Notes: a model not told the origin generated them from the letters alone. DNA of 64,000 bases from Jejuia pallidilutea (GCF_002973595.1 NZ_PVEO01000012.1:37713-101712); one strand, 5' to 3'; numbered from the stretch's first letter, positions 18,366 through 29,030 are shown. Numbers and translations: made by a program.

Positions 18366-19088
18366 TTAATTAGTGTTGAATTCGGTAGATTCACTTGAAC
18401 CAAAATCTCCACCACCACTAGCTTTAACACTACCTCCAATGGTTAAAGTATATGTACCATTATTAGGAAAACTTAGCCCATCTCCATAAGCGTCGGTAAT
18501 AGTAAATGTATAGTCTCTACCTCCACAAAGTGTAATTGTCTCAGAAGCGCTTACTTGTCCGTCAGCATAGTTGCCACCTGAAGCAACCACACCATCTAAG
18601 GCATCTGTAATTTCCCATCCAGTTTCACTTCCATAGCCGTCAAATACAATATCAAGAGTAGCTGTTACTTCCTCACAATTTTGAATATAACCTAAAGTAG
18701 TAGATTCTCCTGTAAAGTACCCTTCGCTATTAGCAAAATTAATTACTAAGTTATTTACACCAATACCTAAATTAGTATCGGTTAAAGCAATTGTTAGCAT
18801 AGCTTCATTAGCACCAGCAGGAATAGTTACTGAACTTGGTACAGTATAAGAACCCGCGGCAGCATTAGAGCTTTCGTCTACAGTTATATTATAAGTTCTA
18901 TCAGAAGAACTCAAATTCGTAGTGTAAACCGGAATGTCAAAACTAGTACTACCTCCAACATCTACTCCAGTAGAATATTGAGAAGCTCCAAAAGTTACAT
19001 ATTCAACTTCCTCAACAATGGATTCATCACAGCTTTGAAAGCATGCAACTAAGGTTAATATTAAAATATTATAAACTATTTTTTTCAT
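18366..19088 (-). CDS. SusCD-associated surface lipoprotein (SusE/F-like position)
   Basis: This 240-residue protein has a lipoprotein signal with a lipobox ending FQSC (Cys20). Residues about 30-125 look like a Calx-beta-type strand-rich domain (ITVDESSNAAAGSYTVPSSV). The C-terminal part (GWEITDALDGVVASGG, ITDAYGDGLSF, ASGGGDFGSSES) resembles a beta module seen in many secreted Bacteroidota proteins. It follows the SusD gene by 42 bases and ends at a terminator, so it is probably the last gene of that locus. Ligand binding at the cell surface is inference. Confidence 0.7.
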   Translation of the reverse strand: MKKIVYNILILTLVACFQSCDESIVEEVEYVTFGASQYSTGVDVGGSTSFDIPVYTTNLSSSDRTYNITVDESSNAAAGSYTVPSSVTIPAGANEAMLTIALTDTNLGIGVNNLVINFANSEGYFTGESTTLGYIQNCEEVTATLDIVFDGYGSETGWEITDALDGVVASGGNYADGQVSASETITLCGGRDYTFTITDAYGDGLSFPNNGTYTLTIGGSVKASGGGDFGSSESTEFNTN

Positions 19089-19130
19089 AAATATTAATTT
19101 TATTTGGTTGTTATTAATACCAACAACATA

Positions 19131-20648
19131 TTAGTCGTTTTGCGTAGAGATAAATGGATTGTTTTGTATCTCAAGTTGAGGTATTTCAAATTGCATTCTT
19201 TCATCGTTATATGGAATCGGAACTCCAACGAATGATAAATGATTATCTCCTCTAACTGTTGTTGCCTTGTTACGTTTCATAGCTAAGTAACTTTTACCTT
19301 CACCCCACAGTTCAATACGTGTTTGTAGATAAATTTCATTTTGTAATTGGGTACCGCTTAAGCCATCTACATATGCAGTACTAGGTAATCTGTTTGCTAG
19401 TAACGCTTTTAAGCTAGTTCTAGCGGCAGCGTCGTTACCAATTCTTGCGTTTGCCTCAGCATTTAATAAGTAAGCTTCTTCTACACGCATGTATACATAG
19501 TCTGCAGTAACTGTTTGCGATGAACCTCCAATTTGGTTTGATGCAAAGAACTTAAACAAAGGCTGTAAGTTTCTACCACTTGCAGGGTTATCTAAGAATT
19601 GTGCTTTTCTTGCATCGTCAGATGGAATAGCATCGAATAAAGACTTATCGATAGCTTTGTAATCTCCAGCCCAAGCATAGCTGTAAGAAAAAGCATCTAC
19701 TTGTCCCCACCAAGATACTAAGTCTAAGCCATTGTTTGCGGTAATGTCTATACCCCACATCCAACTTGGGTCGTTTACATCACTGAAACCAGTTGTTGTA
19801 ACATCACTCATTGGCATTATTGAATAGTTTCCAGAGTTAATAACTTCTTGAGTTAACGAAGCTACCTCAACATCATTGCCGCCTTTTGCACCTAATACAT
19901 AGGCTAAGAGCATTTTAGCAATATCTTGGTTAATTTCGTTTTTAGCACTTCTGTTAAAACCGTTTAATAAATTAATTGCGTCACGTAAATCGCTTTCCAT
20001 TAGGTCGTAAATTTCACTAGCAGGAGATTTTGGTACGTTTGTATTGATAGGTGTATCATATAAAGGTAAAATCTCTTCTGATGGTTTATATTCCTTTTGG
20101 AAATACTGCGTTAAATAAAAATATGAATGTGCACGCATTGCTTTGGCTTGCCCCATAGCATATTGACTGTCTGCATTATCAGGAACTGCATCGTTACCGC
20201 CCAAACTTTGAATTACAGTGTTGGCTGATCTTAATATTCTAAAATAGTATCTCCATACCATTCTGTTTCGTCCTCTAGCAAAATCTAAAGGTGCTTGAAA
20301 TTCAGTAATATCAGATCGGTACCAGCCATAAGTACTAACGCTTAAAGCCATGTCTCCACAAAGCATATCGCCATAAATATCATAACCTTTTTGTCCAAAG
20401 TCATCATGATTCAAGTTTGTTCCACCAGTACCAGTTTGAATCATTTGTGAGTAAATACCACCAACGAAAGCTGCTGGTATTTCTAGGTTAGTTTTAGAAC
20501 CTTCCGTTAATTGCTCAGCTGTAATAAATTGCGTAGGTTGACTAGTTCCAGACACACCACTGTTGTCTAGTAAATCATCCGCACAACTGCTGACACTAAG
20601 TGCCACAACAGTTGCAAATGTAATTTTCAATAAATTTTTCATAATCAT
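19131..20648 (-). CDS. SusD/RagB family nutrient-binding lipoprotein (second pair)
   Basis: This 505-residue protein has a lipobox (ALSVSSC near residue 22), helical SusD/TPR-like N-terminal region and the C-terminal segment with RIELWGEGKSYLAMKR, typical of RagB/SusD. An in-frame ATG at 20642 gives MKNLLK and may be the actual start. SusD proteins form the lid of a SusC transporter and bind the substrate. It sits 10 bases downstream of its SusC partner. No glycoside hydrolase is encoded nearby, so the substrate, glycan or peptide, is unclear. Confidence 0.92.
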   Translation of the reverse strand: MIMKNLLKITFATVVALSVSSCADDLLDNSGVSGTSQPTQFITAEQLTEGSKTNLEIPAAFVGGIYSQMIQTGTGGTNLNHDDFGQKGYDIYGDMLCGDMALSVSTYGWYRSDITEFQAPLDFARGRNRMVWRYYFRILRSANTVIQSLGGNDAVPDNADSQYAMGQAKAMRAHSYFYLTQYFQKEYKPSEEILPLYDTPINTNVPKSPASEIYDLMESDLRDAINLLNGFNRSAKNEINQDIAKMLLAYVLGAKGGNDVEVASLTQEVINSGNYSIMPMSDVTTTGFSDVNDPSWMWGIDITANNGLDLVSWWGQVDAFSYSYAWAGDYKAIDKSLFDAIPSDDARKAQFLDNPASGRNLQPLFKFFASNQIGGSSQTVTADYVYMRVEEAYLLNAEANARIGNDAAARTSLKALLANRLPSTAYVDGLSGTQLQNEIYLQTRIELWGEGKSYLAMKRNKATTVRGDNHLSFVGVPIPYNDERMQFEIPQLEIQNNPFISTQND

Positions 20649-20658
20649 TTTTTTTTAA

Positions 20659-23600
20659 TTAAAATTTCACTCTAGCTCCAAGAGTTATTGTTGTTGCTGG
20701 CGCGTAAATTTGACGGGCAGAGTTACCAACTTCTCTAATAGATGGATTAAATCCGTCTCTAGCAGTTTGTATAAATAAGTTGTCTCCTGATATCCATAAA
20801 TTCACAGTATCTAGACCTGCTTTAGCAACGAAATCACTTGAGAGCGTATATCCTATTCTTGCATTATTTAGTGCTATATAATCAGTGCTAATTATAAATC
20901 TAGTAGATGTAGATGTTGCATTAATAATTGCATTGTCTGATAATAGTGGGACATCAGTAATGTCTCCAGGGTTTTGCCATCTTCTTAAAATATCTGAGTG
21001 GTAGTTATTTCCTGCTGCACCAAAACGATCACTCATTAGTTCAGCATATTGTGCATCATATGCCCATCCACCTAAACTGTAGGTAAATTGTGTAGAGAAG
21101 TCAAAGCTTTTAATTCTTCCTGTAATTCTAAATGCACCTCTAACGTCTGGGATAAAAGACTTATCAACAAACACTTGTGTAGCATCTCCCCAAGTTTTGG
21201 TAATGGTTTTCTTGATGTTAGCATCAGAACTCAGCTGTCTGTATTCATAAAGTGTTCCTGATGAGTTAGCGTCACCACCATTTCCATCATCTACAGAGAA
21301 GTCGTTTTCTCCTGCATCAAAAACGCCATTGTTATTCGCATCATCATAATATTGATACCACATTGGAGCACCATCAGCTGGATCTACACCTGCGTATTCT
21401 CTCATCCAAAAATCGAACATAGAACGTCCTACCGCAAAACCATAATTACCATCTTCACTAGAACCGGTATCTATAATTCTATCTAAACCAGTTGAAGGGT
21501 TTACAGGCAGCTTACGGAATTCATTATGCAAAAGTTCTCCGTTCACAGATACATCTAACTTAACATCTTTTGTATTTATTACATGCCCTGTTACGTCAAA
21601 TTCTAAACCAGCATTAAGTATTTCACCGTCATTAACTCTAATGAATGCTAAACCGGCAGAAGACCCTCTTCTTTGATCGAAGAATAAATTGTCTGTGTAT
21701 TTGCGATAATAATCAACATTAACATCTAAGTAATTACCCATACTTAGTTCTACACCTGCTTGTAACATTCTAGAAGTTTCCCATGTTAAATCTGGATTAC
21801 CAAAAGTATCTGGGTCAATAGCCAATGCACCACCTACTAGGTTTGTGTTAAATCTATCAAAGGCAAGTGTTGTAGAAACTCCTTGTTGATCCCCAGTGAT
21901 ACCATAAGATGCTTTAACCTTTAAATATGATAAAAAGCTGTCGCTCATAAAGTCTTCAGCACTTACTACCCAAGCAGCACCTAAAGATCCAAACGTACCC
22001 CACTTGTCGTTAATAAAGCGAGAAGAACCATCTGTTCTAAGAGAACCTGTTAAGAAATATTTATCTGCAAAGTTATAGTTTACTTGCCCGAAATAAGACT
22101 CTAAACCAGATGCATTTTCGTAGCCGTCAGAAGGCGATACAACTTCAAGATAGTTACTTAGGTTGTATACTCCAGGCAAAATAACATTTTGCTTAAATTG
22201 TCTTGATTGTGTAAAGCTCGCTTCAAATGTTTCATGAGCAGCTAAAACCTCTAAATTATGCAATCCAAAAGTTTTTTGATAACGCAACAACTGAAGGAAA
22301 GTTTGAGACCATCTAACTTGATCTGTTACTGTAATATTACCTTTAGTGTTAGCTCCTGTACCATAAACATGGTTACTAGCATTGTTCCTTCTAAAGAAAG
22401 AGTACTGTCCACCATAAGTAGTTTCAAAGTCTAAATCTTCAGTTATTTTGAAAGTCATATTAATGTTACCATTGAAGGCATGAGTATCTCTACCATCAAA
22501 ATCCAATATTGCAGAACCAACAGGGTTTAATAAGTTCGCATTAGGGCGGTTTCTAACAAAAGCTCTCGAAGGATCAGGAGTAGTTGTTCCAGTAGGCGAA
22601 CCATAATCATATTGAAAGCCACCATATATTGGGTCTGGTATTAATTCACCACTGTTAGGGTATCTTGCAAAAACAGGATAGATAGGTGCCATCTTATCAG
22701 CAAATTCAAAAATATTTTCAGACCCATCTATTTGTCCATTATTTGTAGTTATAGAATTGGCATAATTTAAATTACCTCCAATTTTTAGCCATTCTTTTAC
22801 ATCAGTATTTAAATTTATTCTAGCTGAATATCTTTTAAAATCAGAATTTATGGAATATCCTTCATCATCTAAGTATCCAATAGCGGCAAAATATCTAGTT
22901 TTATCTGAACCACCGGAAAATCTTATGTTGGCCTCTTTTCTAAAACCAGTACCAAACGCTTCGTCTGCGTAACGTTCTGGCGTGAACAATCTATTAACAC
23001 CATTTCTTACAGTTCTTGTACTAGGGTCTATTAAATCTGCACCAGTGGCAGCATCCCACATGTTGTAACCTGCACCAATACCATTATCACCCAATAAAGT
23101 ATTGTTTGCAAAAGCTACAGGATCGGCATTTCCAGTAACAACACCTCTGTTATAAAGACCTTCCCATACTAAGCCAATGTATTGCTCTGGAGAACCTATA
23201 ACATCGTAACGAGGTATTATTTGTTTGTTAATACCAGTTTTAACATCAATTTCTATTGAACCTTTTTCTGAAGCTGATCCATTTTTAGTTGTTATTAAGA
23301 TAACACCATTAGCACCTCTTGATCCATAAATGGCTGTTGCTGTCGCATCTTTTAAAACTGTAGTGCTTTTAATGTCTGCTGGGTTAATGGAGTTTAGCTC
23401 AAAAGTTCCTGAAAAAGGAACTCCGTCTACAACATAAAGCGGAGCTCTGTTCCCCAGTGGAGAGCCATAACCTCTTACACGAACTGTAGCAATTGTACCT
23501 GGTTGTCCTGATGTGTTAATTACTGTAACACCAGCTACCTCACCAGCAAGAGCCTGTGTAACGTTAGTGAAGTTTTTAGCTTCAATATTTTCTGTGCTTA

Positions 23601-23973
23601 TTGATGCTGCTGTACCAGCAAAAGATTGTTTTGTTGCGGTACCATACCCAACAATTAATACCTCCTCGAGAGATTCAGCATCTTCTGCCATAGTAACATT
23701 AATTGTGTTAGATCCTCCAACCTTCGCTTCTTTGGTAACATAACCAACAAAGCTAAATACAAGAGTTGCCCCTTGGTTTGCTTTAATTGAGTATTTACCA
23801 TCGAAATCGGTAGAAGTACCACTGGTTGTACCTTTAACTAAGACAGTTGTTCCTGGTAATGGTAGCCCATTTTGATCGGTAACAACACCAGATACTGTCT
23901 TTTCTTGTGCAAAAGAAATATGCACGACAAACGCTAGTAGTAGCGTTAGAATTCCACTAAACTTTGTTTTCAT
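20659..23973 (-). CDS. SusC/RagA family TonB-linked outer membrane transporter (second pair)
   Basis: From the ATG at 23973 this is 1104 residues. A longer start at 24003 would precede the signal peptide. It begins MKTKFSGILTLLLAF with a signal ending at SFAQ, followed by a carboxypeptidase-regulatory-like domain (about residues 24-100), a plug domain with GANGVILITTKNG, and a 22-strand barrel ending in ITLGARVKF. SusC imports bound ligands with TonB energy. Its signal peptide, regulatory domain and upstream region closely resemble those of the other SusC at 25893-29030. Confidence 0.95.
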   Translation of the reverse strand: MKTKFSGILTLLLAFVVHISFAQEKTVSGVVTDQNGLPLPGTTVLVKGTTSGTSTDFDGKYSIKANQGATLVFSFVGYVTKEAKVGGSNTINVTMAEDAESLEEVLIVGYGTATKQSFAGTAASISTENIEAKNFTNVTQALAGEVAGVTVINTSGQPGTIATVRVRGYGSPLGNRAPLYVVDGVPFSGTFELNSINPADIKSTTVLKDATATAIYGSRGANGVILITTKNGSASEKGSIEIDVKTGINKQIIPRYDVIGSPEQYIGLVWEGLYNRGVVTGNADPVAFANNTLLGDNGIGAGYNMWDAATGADLIDPSTRTVRNGVNRLFTPERYADEAFGTGFRKEANIRFSGGSDKTRYFAAIGYLDDEGYSINSDFKRYSARINLNTDVKEWLKIGGNLNYANSITTNNGQIDGSENIFEFADKMAPIYPVFARYPNSGELIPDPIYGGFQYDYGSPTGTTTPDPSRAFVRNRPNANLLNPVGSAILDFDGRDTHAFNGNINMTFKITEDLDFETTYGGQYSFFRRNNASNHVYGTGANTKGNITVTDQVRWSQTFLQLLRYQKTFGLHNLEVLAAHETFEASFTQSRQFKQNVILPGVYNLSNYLEVVSPSDGYENASGLESYFGQVNYNFADKYFLTGSLRTDGSSRFINDKWGTFGSLGAAWVVSAEDFMSDSFLSYLKVKASYGITGDQQGVSTTLAFDRFNTNLVGGALAIDPDTFGNPDLTWETSRMLQAGVELSMGNYLDVNVDYYRKYTDNLFFDQRRGSSAGLAFIRVNDGEILNAGLEFDVTGHVINTKDVKLDVSVNGELLHNEFRKLPVNPSTGLDRIIDTGSSEDGNYGFAVGRSMFDFWMREYAGVDPADGAPMWYQYYDDANNNGVFDAGENDFSVDDGNGGDANSSGTLYEYRQLSSDANIKKTITKTWGDATQVFVDKSFIPDVRGAFRITGRIKSFDFSTQFTYSLGGWAYDAQYAELMSDRFGAAGNNYHSDILRRWQNPGDITDVPLLSDNAIINATSTSTRFIISTDYIALNNARIGYTLSSDFVAKAGLDTVNLWISGDNLFIQTARDGFNPSIREVGNSARQIYAPATTITLGARVKF

Positions 23974-24032
23974 GTTATAATTATTTGAATTAGTCAATGC
24001 CAAAAATCATAAATAAAAGTTAACAAAGCAAC
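23974..24032 (-). promoter_or_regulatory. Conserved promoter/leader of susC copy 2
   Basis: Read on the minus strand, this stretch contains TTAACTTTTATTTATGATTT, then TTTGGCATTGACTAATTCAA, just before the ATG. It is nearly the same as the region upstream of the other susC (29031-29090). TATGATTT at about one helix-turn plus spacing from a TTG is a 7/8 match to the Bacteroidota -7 box. Confidence 0.5.
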
Positions 24033-24160
24033 AAAATTGCGTTAAATTTGATGTATTCTCTAAAAATTAGTTGCAAAAAGCGCTTTTTTCGTGTCTGTTT
24101 TGTTTAAGAAAAGCCAAATTTGCTTATAAATTCTTTTAATTAATGCTCTGAAATATTCTT

Positions 24161-24196
24161 AAAAGAAAAAGAGACTACTGTTCAGTAGTCTCTTTT
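24161..24196 (-). terminator. Rho-independent terminator after first SusCD pair
   Basis: The inverted repeat AAAAGAGACTACTG (24167-24180) and CAGTAGTCTCTTTT (24183-24196) is perfect over 14 bases. On the minus strand it is followed by a T-rich run. It lies 23 bases downstream of the SusD gene ending at 24220 and separates the two SusCD loci into distinct transcription units. Confidence 0.88.
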
Positions 24197-24219
24197 AAGT
24201 TTAATAACTTACAAATGCT

Positions 24220-25872
24220 TTATGGATTTTGGTCAGATGGACTTAAGTTTGGATTGGCATCAATTTCTGCTTGAGGGATTTTAAATATCCAATCGTCGTT
24301 AACGGAAGGTTTGTCTTGTTGATAACCATCCTGATATAGAACTGCTGATGCTCCAGAACCTCCATCGGCTGCATGGTCGATACCTTCGTCCCAACGAATT
24401 TTATCAGTATAACCAAAACCTTCTCCCCATAGTTCTAAACGTCTCTGAAACTTTATTTGTTCCATCATAGATTCTTTTGTGTTAAAAACAGTAACATCAA
24501 AAGCGCTATCACGTTCATTACCAAGTGGGGCTAATGCAGCTTGTGCACCTGGAATATCATCCATCATAGCCATTGCTTCTGCCTCTATAAGGTACATTTC
24601 TGATGATCTCATATAAATAATGTCGTCTGGTAGTATACCTCCTGGCGTTTTTTGTCTCATTTTTACATGCATATATGGATGTGTATTATGGGCAGAAGTC
24701 CAACCCCATTCGTTAGCTAATCTGTCAATTTCTGCTTCAAACTCTTCCTCTGTAGTGTATAAGGGGTTTGTATTGTTGTCCCATCCACCCATGTTATTTG
24801 CGGCTGAGTTATTAGAGTTAGGAGCGTCAATTAGAAACATATCTTTTCTGTAGTCGGTGTCAGGTGCAGCATCAATTAATCTTCTGTCCGCAATTTTTGG
24901 ATTGTTCCTAACTTGACTACCATTAAATGTATTGGACATTAAATAGAAATAAGAGCGGAAGAAAGTGGTTTCGGTGTCTAGTACAACACTCCCCCATATA
25001 ACTTCAGGTAAATCTACAGTATTAAATCCAGATTTCCAGTCGGCTTCATCCATAATGGGGTAGCCTTCTCTAGCCAAAACAGCTTCTCTTGCTGCGGTTT
25101 CCCATTTACCCGTGTTTAGCGCAGCTCTTGCTTTAAGCCCGTGTGCAGTATTAACATTTAGTTGAGATTTATCGTCTCCTCTATCTGTAGCACCATCAAA
25201 AGCAGCTATTGCATCATCTAAATCAAGAAAGATTTGGTTATAAATATCTTGAACTGTTGATCGTGGTGCACTGGTGTAAGGAGCGGATGTGGAAAACAAT
25301 AAAGGTACTCCAGGGTCTGTACTTGGATTTCCAATTAAATACCCTTTAGCAAAATGTTGAACTAAAGAAAGATAAGCATAAGCTCTGTAAGTATAAGCTT
25401 GTCCTAAAATTTCTTTTAACCTAGCGTCTAGTGTTAATGACCCTCCTTCAATTGTATTGATAATTGAATTGGCATTTGCTATGATGTTATAACGGTGATA
25501 CCATAAAACAGTAACAGTTATATCTGTTTCTAGAGTATGATTTTGCCATTGCATTTCATCTCTCCATCCTAGGTTATTGGCATTGGCGCTATGTATAATG
25601 CCTCCTGAAATATTATCGCCCATAGGAACCCAGTAATGTTCCCCGGATCTAGCACTATCACCGGTATCTCCTGGGAGAATAGTTTGAGACTGGGCAAATA
25701 GAGTTCTGTGCATTCCATTGAGAATCAATGCCATGTTTTCAGCTGTTGCCAGCGCATCTGCTGCAGATATGGCATCTGTTGGTTTTGTTTCAAGAAAGTC
25801 TTCTGAACAAGATGTTACTGTAATAGCTAATAATACGAGTAACAATTTTTTTATGTTTAACATATTTAACAT
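24220..25872 (-). CDS. SusD/RagB family nutrient-binding lipoprotein (first pair)
   Basis: From the ATG at 25872 this is 550 residues. A GTG at 25893 overlapping the susC stop is also in frame and would couple translation, and an ATG at 25863 is another option. The lipobox is TVTSC. The RagB/SusD body has LGQAYTYRAYAYLSLVQHFA and the C-terminal FQRRLELWGEGFGYTDKIRW. It forms a SusCD uptake complex with the upstream SusC. The protein is less than 10 percent longer than its paralogue at 19131, and the two are clearly diverged, so they probably serve different ligands. Confidence 0.92.
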   Translation of the reverse strand: MLNMLNIKKLLLVLLAITVTSCSEDFLETKPTDAISAADALATAENMALILNGMHRTLFAQSQTILPGDTGDSARSGEHYWVPMGDNISGGIIHSANANNLGWRDEMQWQNHTLETDITVTVLWYHRYNIIANANSIINTIEGGSLTLDARLKEILGQAYTYRAYAYLSLVQHFAKGYLIGNPSTDPGVPLLFSTSAPYTSAPRSTVQDIYNQIFLDLDDAIAAFDGATDRGDDKSQLNVNTAHGLKARAALNTGKWETAAREAVLAREGYPIMDEADWKSGFNTVDLPEVIWGSVVLDTETTFFRSYFYLMSNTFNGSQVRNNPKIADRRLIDAAPDTDYRKDMFLIDAPNSNNSAANNMGGWDNNTNPLYTTEEEFEAEIDRLANEWGWTSAHNTHPYMHVKMRQKTPGGILPDDIIYMRSSEMYLIEAEAMAMMDDIPGAQAALAPLGNERDSAFDVTVFNTKESMMEQIKFQRRLELWGEGFGYTDKIRWDEGIDHAADGGSGASAVLYQDGYQQDKPSVNDDWIFKIPQAEIDANPNLSPSDQNP

Positions 25873-25892
25873 GTTTTTAAAATTATTTTTCA

Positions 25893-28800
25893 CTAAAAAG
25901 AAGCATTTACACCCACAGAGATTATTCTCGATGGATTAAATGAGTTACCTGCCGATGTTCCCGCTAAACTAAATTGAGGGTTAAGACCAGATCTTTCAGT
26001 ATTAATAAACAAGTTCTCTCCGGTTAAAGAAATTCTTAAGTTGTTAACACCAATTTGTTCTGATACACTTCTACTTAAGGTATAGCCTAAGCTAACGTTT
26101 CTAAGGCTAAAAAAGGAAGCGTCTGTTAAAAATCTAGTTGATTGTGTAAGTACTTGGTCGTTACTGCCTTGCTCTAACCTAGGTACATTTGTAATATCTC
26201 CAGGTTGGCGCCATGCGTTTAAAATATCTGGATGGTAAGAACGACCAAAAACGCCCGTATGCATCATCGCTGAATATGCATTATCTAATACCTCTCCGCC
26301 TATGCCGTAGGTAAATAAAATATCTAATGAGAAATTTTTATAAGTAAAGGAGTTAGATATTGATCCTAAAAGGTCTGGTATAGTTGAAGCTCCTGTGTAA
26401 GCTCTTTCGGTTTCTTCCCAGTCGTTTGTAGTTTCATGATTTCCGTCTGCATCCAAAACAGGTATACTTTCGCCGTCATCATCAAACTCATACATATAGA
26501 ATAAGGCATCACCATTGTCTGGGTCTACACCAGCAGAGTGTAATAAATAAAATTCGTAACGAGATACACCCACAGCCCATCTTTTTGATCCATTAATGGA
26601 AGGGTTTTCTATATTGGTGATCTCATTTTTAAATGTAGAGGCCTGTAAGGTTAAATCCCAAGTAAAATCTTTTTGCCTAAACAGGTGTGCTGTTAAACCT
26701 AATTCAAATCCTTCATTATACATCTCTCCTAGGTTTGTAACAAACTGGTCAAAACCGTTACTTAAGGCTATTGGTAGTTCAAAAAGTAAACCAGATGAAT
26801 TTCTCCTGTAATATTCAATGCTACCATCTAAGAAGTTGTTAAAAAGACCAAATTCTAGAGCAACATCGTAACTTTCTAAAGACTCCCACTCTAAGGCACC
26901 ATTTCCAAGATCAGACCACCATATTCCTGGTTGGTTTGCATTGGCGGTTAGAGAATATCTAGCTTGAGACAAGAAGTAATCTCTTGGATTACCTAGGTTG
27001 TCATTACCAACCTCTCCATAAGTTGCTCTTAGTTTTAAATTGTCTACAAAAGACACATTTTCCATAAATCTCTCTTGATCGATTCTCCAAGATGCACCTA
27101 CAGAATAAAAAGTACCCCATCTAACATCTTGGTTAAATATAGAAGAACCATCTCTTCTTATGGATGCACTTAAATAATATTTGTCGTTATAATTGTAATT
27201 TAATCTTGCAAAAAAGCCTTCTAGTCTGTAATTTGTAGTAGAACCACCAATACTTGTAGGGCTTGCAAAATTATCAAATTCATAAATGCCCTCTGCCGTT
27301 TGCTCTGTAGCTTGTGCATCAAAAGACGAGAACGTACGAGCCAAACTCTCATGACCCAAGGTGAGATCTAAATTATGTACGTCGTTAAATATTTTAGAGT
27401 AATTTATTACTTGGTTAAAATTTTCAATTTGTCTTCTAAATCTTGTTTCAGAGAATCTCCCTGTAGGTTGGGCGTCACCAATAATATTGTTTTCGTATTC
27501 TTTCTCAACACCTTCATTAATATCTCTACCGTAAGTTATCTTAAAGTTTAACCCATCTAGTATTTTAAAATCAGAGTAGAATCTAAAGCCGTAAGTGTTG
27601 TCCCTGTCTCTTTCATCATTTAGTATTAGCTCTTGCAGCGCATGGCGCCCTTGGTTTATAGGCCTTGTGCCGATATTAAATTCTGAAAAACCTTCCCCGT
27701 TATCAAAAACAGGGTTACCAGCTGCATCTAGTACTAGGTTTCCATTTAAATCGTTAACATAAACAGGGTATATGGATCCTATGTTTTTTGCGAATCCAAA
27801 AGGGTTGACGATACTTGTAGTGTTAGCAGAACTAGGAGCAGTAGCTTCAGTAATGGTGATGTTTGCGCTACCACCAATTTTTAGCCAATCGTTAACATCA
27901 AAATCAGCATTTAAACGAGTTGTTAAACGATCGAATTTACTTCTAATCACATAACTTTCTTCGTCAAGGTAAGATGCTGAGAAAAATACTTTATGATTAT
28001 CCCCACCGCCAGCTACATTAATGTTATAATTGGTTCTCGTACCTGTACGCTGAAGTACATCGTACCAATCTAAACTCTTGTAAATAACATTTGCATTAGG
28101 ATTTAATCGTCCGTCTGTACCAACTATTTGATCATTAGGGACATCAAAAGGATTGTAGCCTAATTGGTTATAAATATTATCAGTAGCAAATTGTGGATCT
28201 CCACCTCCTGCACTTGAATTTTTAAGAGCTTCCCACATGGTTTCGTAATATTGACCAGGTGTAACCTCATCGTAAAAAGGAATACCAGTGGTGACAGCAC
28301 CCACTTGGGCACTTACATTAACTCTAATGCCTCCTTTGGTACCTTTTTTTGTTGTGATGATAACAACTCCGTTAGCAGCTCTGTTGCCGTATAATGACGT
28401 AGATGCTGCATCTTTTAATATGGTAAAAGATTCAATATCTTCTTGGTTAATTGTATTAAGTGCACCATCATATTGTACACCATCTACAATAAACAATGGA
28501 GAAGTGCTTCCTTGAAGCGTTCCAACTCCCCTAATAATAATGTTTGGAGATGCACCTGGACCACCAGCCCCCGTTGTAAACTGAACACCTGTAGCACGAC
28601 CTTCTATTGCAGCAATAGGGGACGTTACATTTCTTATTTCTAGTTCTTTGGAACTTATTACGCTAGCAGAACCCGTAAAGGACTCTTTGGTAGTTGAACC
28701 ATAAGCTACAACAAGAACCTCTTCTAATGTTGAAGCGTCTTCAGTTAAGGTAACATTAACTGTGTTCGAACTACCTACTTTAACTTCCTTTGAGGTATAA

Positions 28801-29030
28801 CCAAGAAAACTAAATACCAGAGTTGCTCCTGTATTTGCTTTTATTGAGTAGTTGCCATCAAAATCTGTTGAAGTACCATTAGAAGAGCCTTTTACCAAGA
28901 CTGTGGTTCCGGGAAGGGGTAGCCCGTTTTGATCGATTACTTTTCCTGAAACTGTCTTTTCTTGAGCAAAAGATACTTGCAGGACAAACGCCAGTAGTAG
29001 CGTTAAAAATCCACTAAACTTTGTTTTCAT
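25893..29030 (-). CDS. SusC/RagA family TonB-linked outer membrane transporter (first pair)
   Basis: This 1045-residue protein has a signal peptide (MKTKFSGFLTLLLAFVLQVSFAQ), a carboxypeptidase-regulatory-like domain, a plug with GVQYDGALNTINQEDIESF and NRAANGVVIITTKKG, and a TonB-dependent barrel ending IISVGVNASF. It transports ligand captured by the adjacent SusD. The first about 110 residues are almost the same as in the second SusC, while the barrels differ strongly, as expected for paralogues with different substrates. Confidence 0.95.
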   Translation of the reverse strand: MKTKFSGFLTLLLAFVLQVSFAQEKTVSGKVIDQNGLPLPGTTVLVKGSSNGTSTDFDGNYSIKANTGATLVFSFLGYTSKEVKVGSSNTVNVTLTEDASTLEEVLVVAYGSTTKESFTGSASVISSKELEIRNVTSPIAAIEGRATGVQFTTGAGGPGASPNIIIRGVGTLQGSTSPLFIVDGVQYDGALNTINQEDIESFTILKDAASTSLYGNRAANGVVIITTKKGTKGGIRVNVSAQVGAVTTGIPFYDEVTPGQYYETMWEALKNSSAGGGDPQFATDNIYNQLGYNPFDVPNDQIVGTDGRLNPNANVIYKSLDWYDVLQRTGTRTNYNINVAGGGDNHKVFFSASYLDEESYVIRSKFDRLTTRLNADFDVNDWLKIGGSANITITEATAPSSANTTSIVNPFGFAKNIGSIYPVYVNDLNGNLVLDAAGNPVFDNGEGFSEFNIGTRPINQGRHALQELILNDERDRDNTYGFRFYSDFKILDGLNFKITYGRDINEGVEKEYENNIIGDAQPTGRFSETRFRRQIENFNQVINYSKIFNDVHNLDLTLGHESLARTFSSFDAQATEQTAEGIYEFDNFASPTSIGGSTTNYRLEGFFARLNYNYNDKYYLSASIRRDGSSIFNQDVRWGTFYSVGASWRIDQERFMENVSFVDNLKLRATYGEVGNDNLGNPRDYFLSQARYSLTANANQPGIWWSDLGNGALEWESLESYDVALEFGLFNNFLDGSIEYYRRNSSGLLFELPIALSNGFDQFVTNLGEMYNEGFELGLTAHLFRQKDFTWDLTLQASTFKNEITNIENPSINGSKRWAVGVSRYEFYLLHSAGVDPDNGDALFYMYEFDDDGESIPVLDADGNHETTNDWEETERAYTGASTIPDLLGSISNSFTYKNFSLDILFTYGIGGEVLDNAYSAMMHTGVFGRSYHPDILNAWRQPGDITNVPRLEQGSNDQVLTQSTRFLTDASFFSLRNVSLGYTLSRSVSEQIGVNNLRISLTGENLFINTERSGLNPQFSLAGTSAGNSFNPSRIISVGVNASF

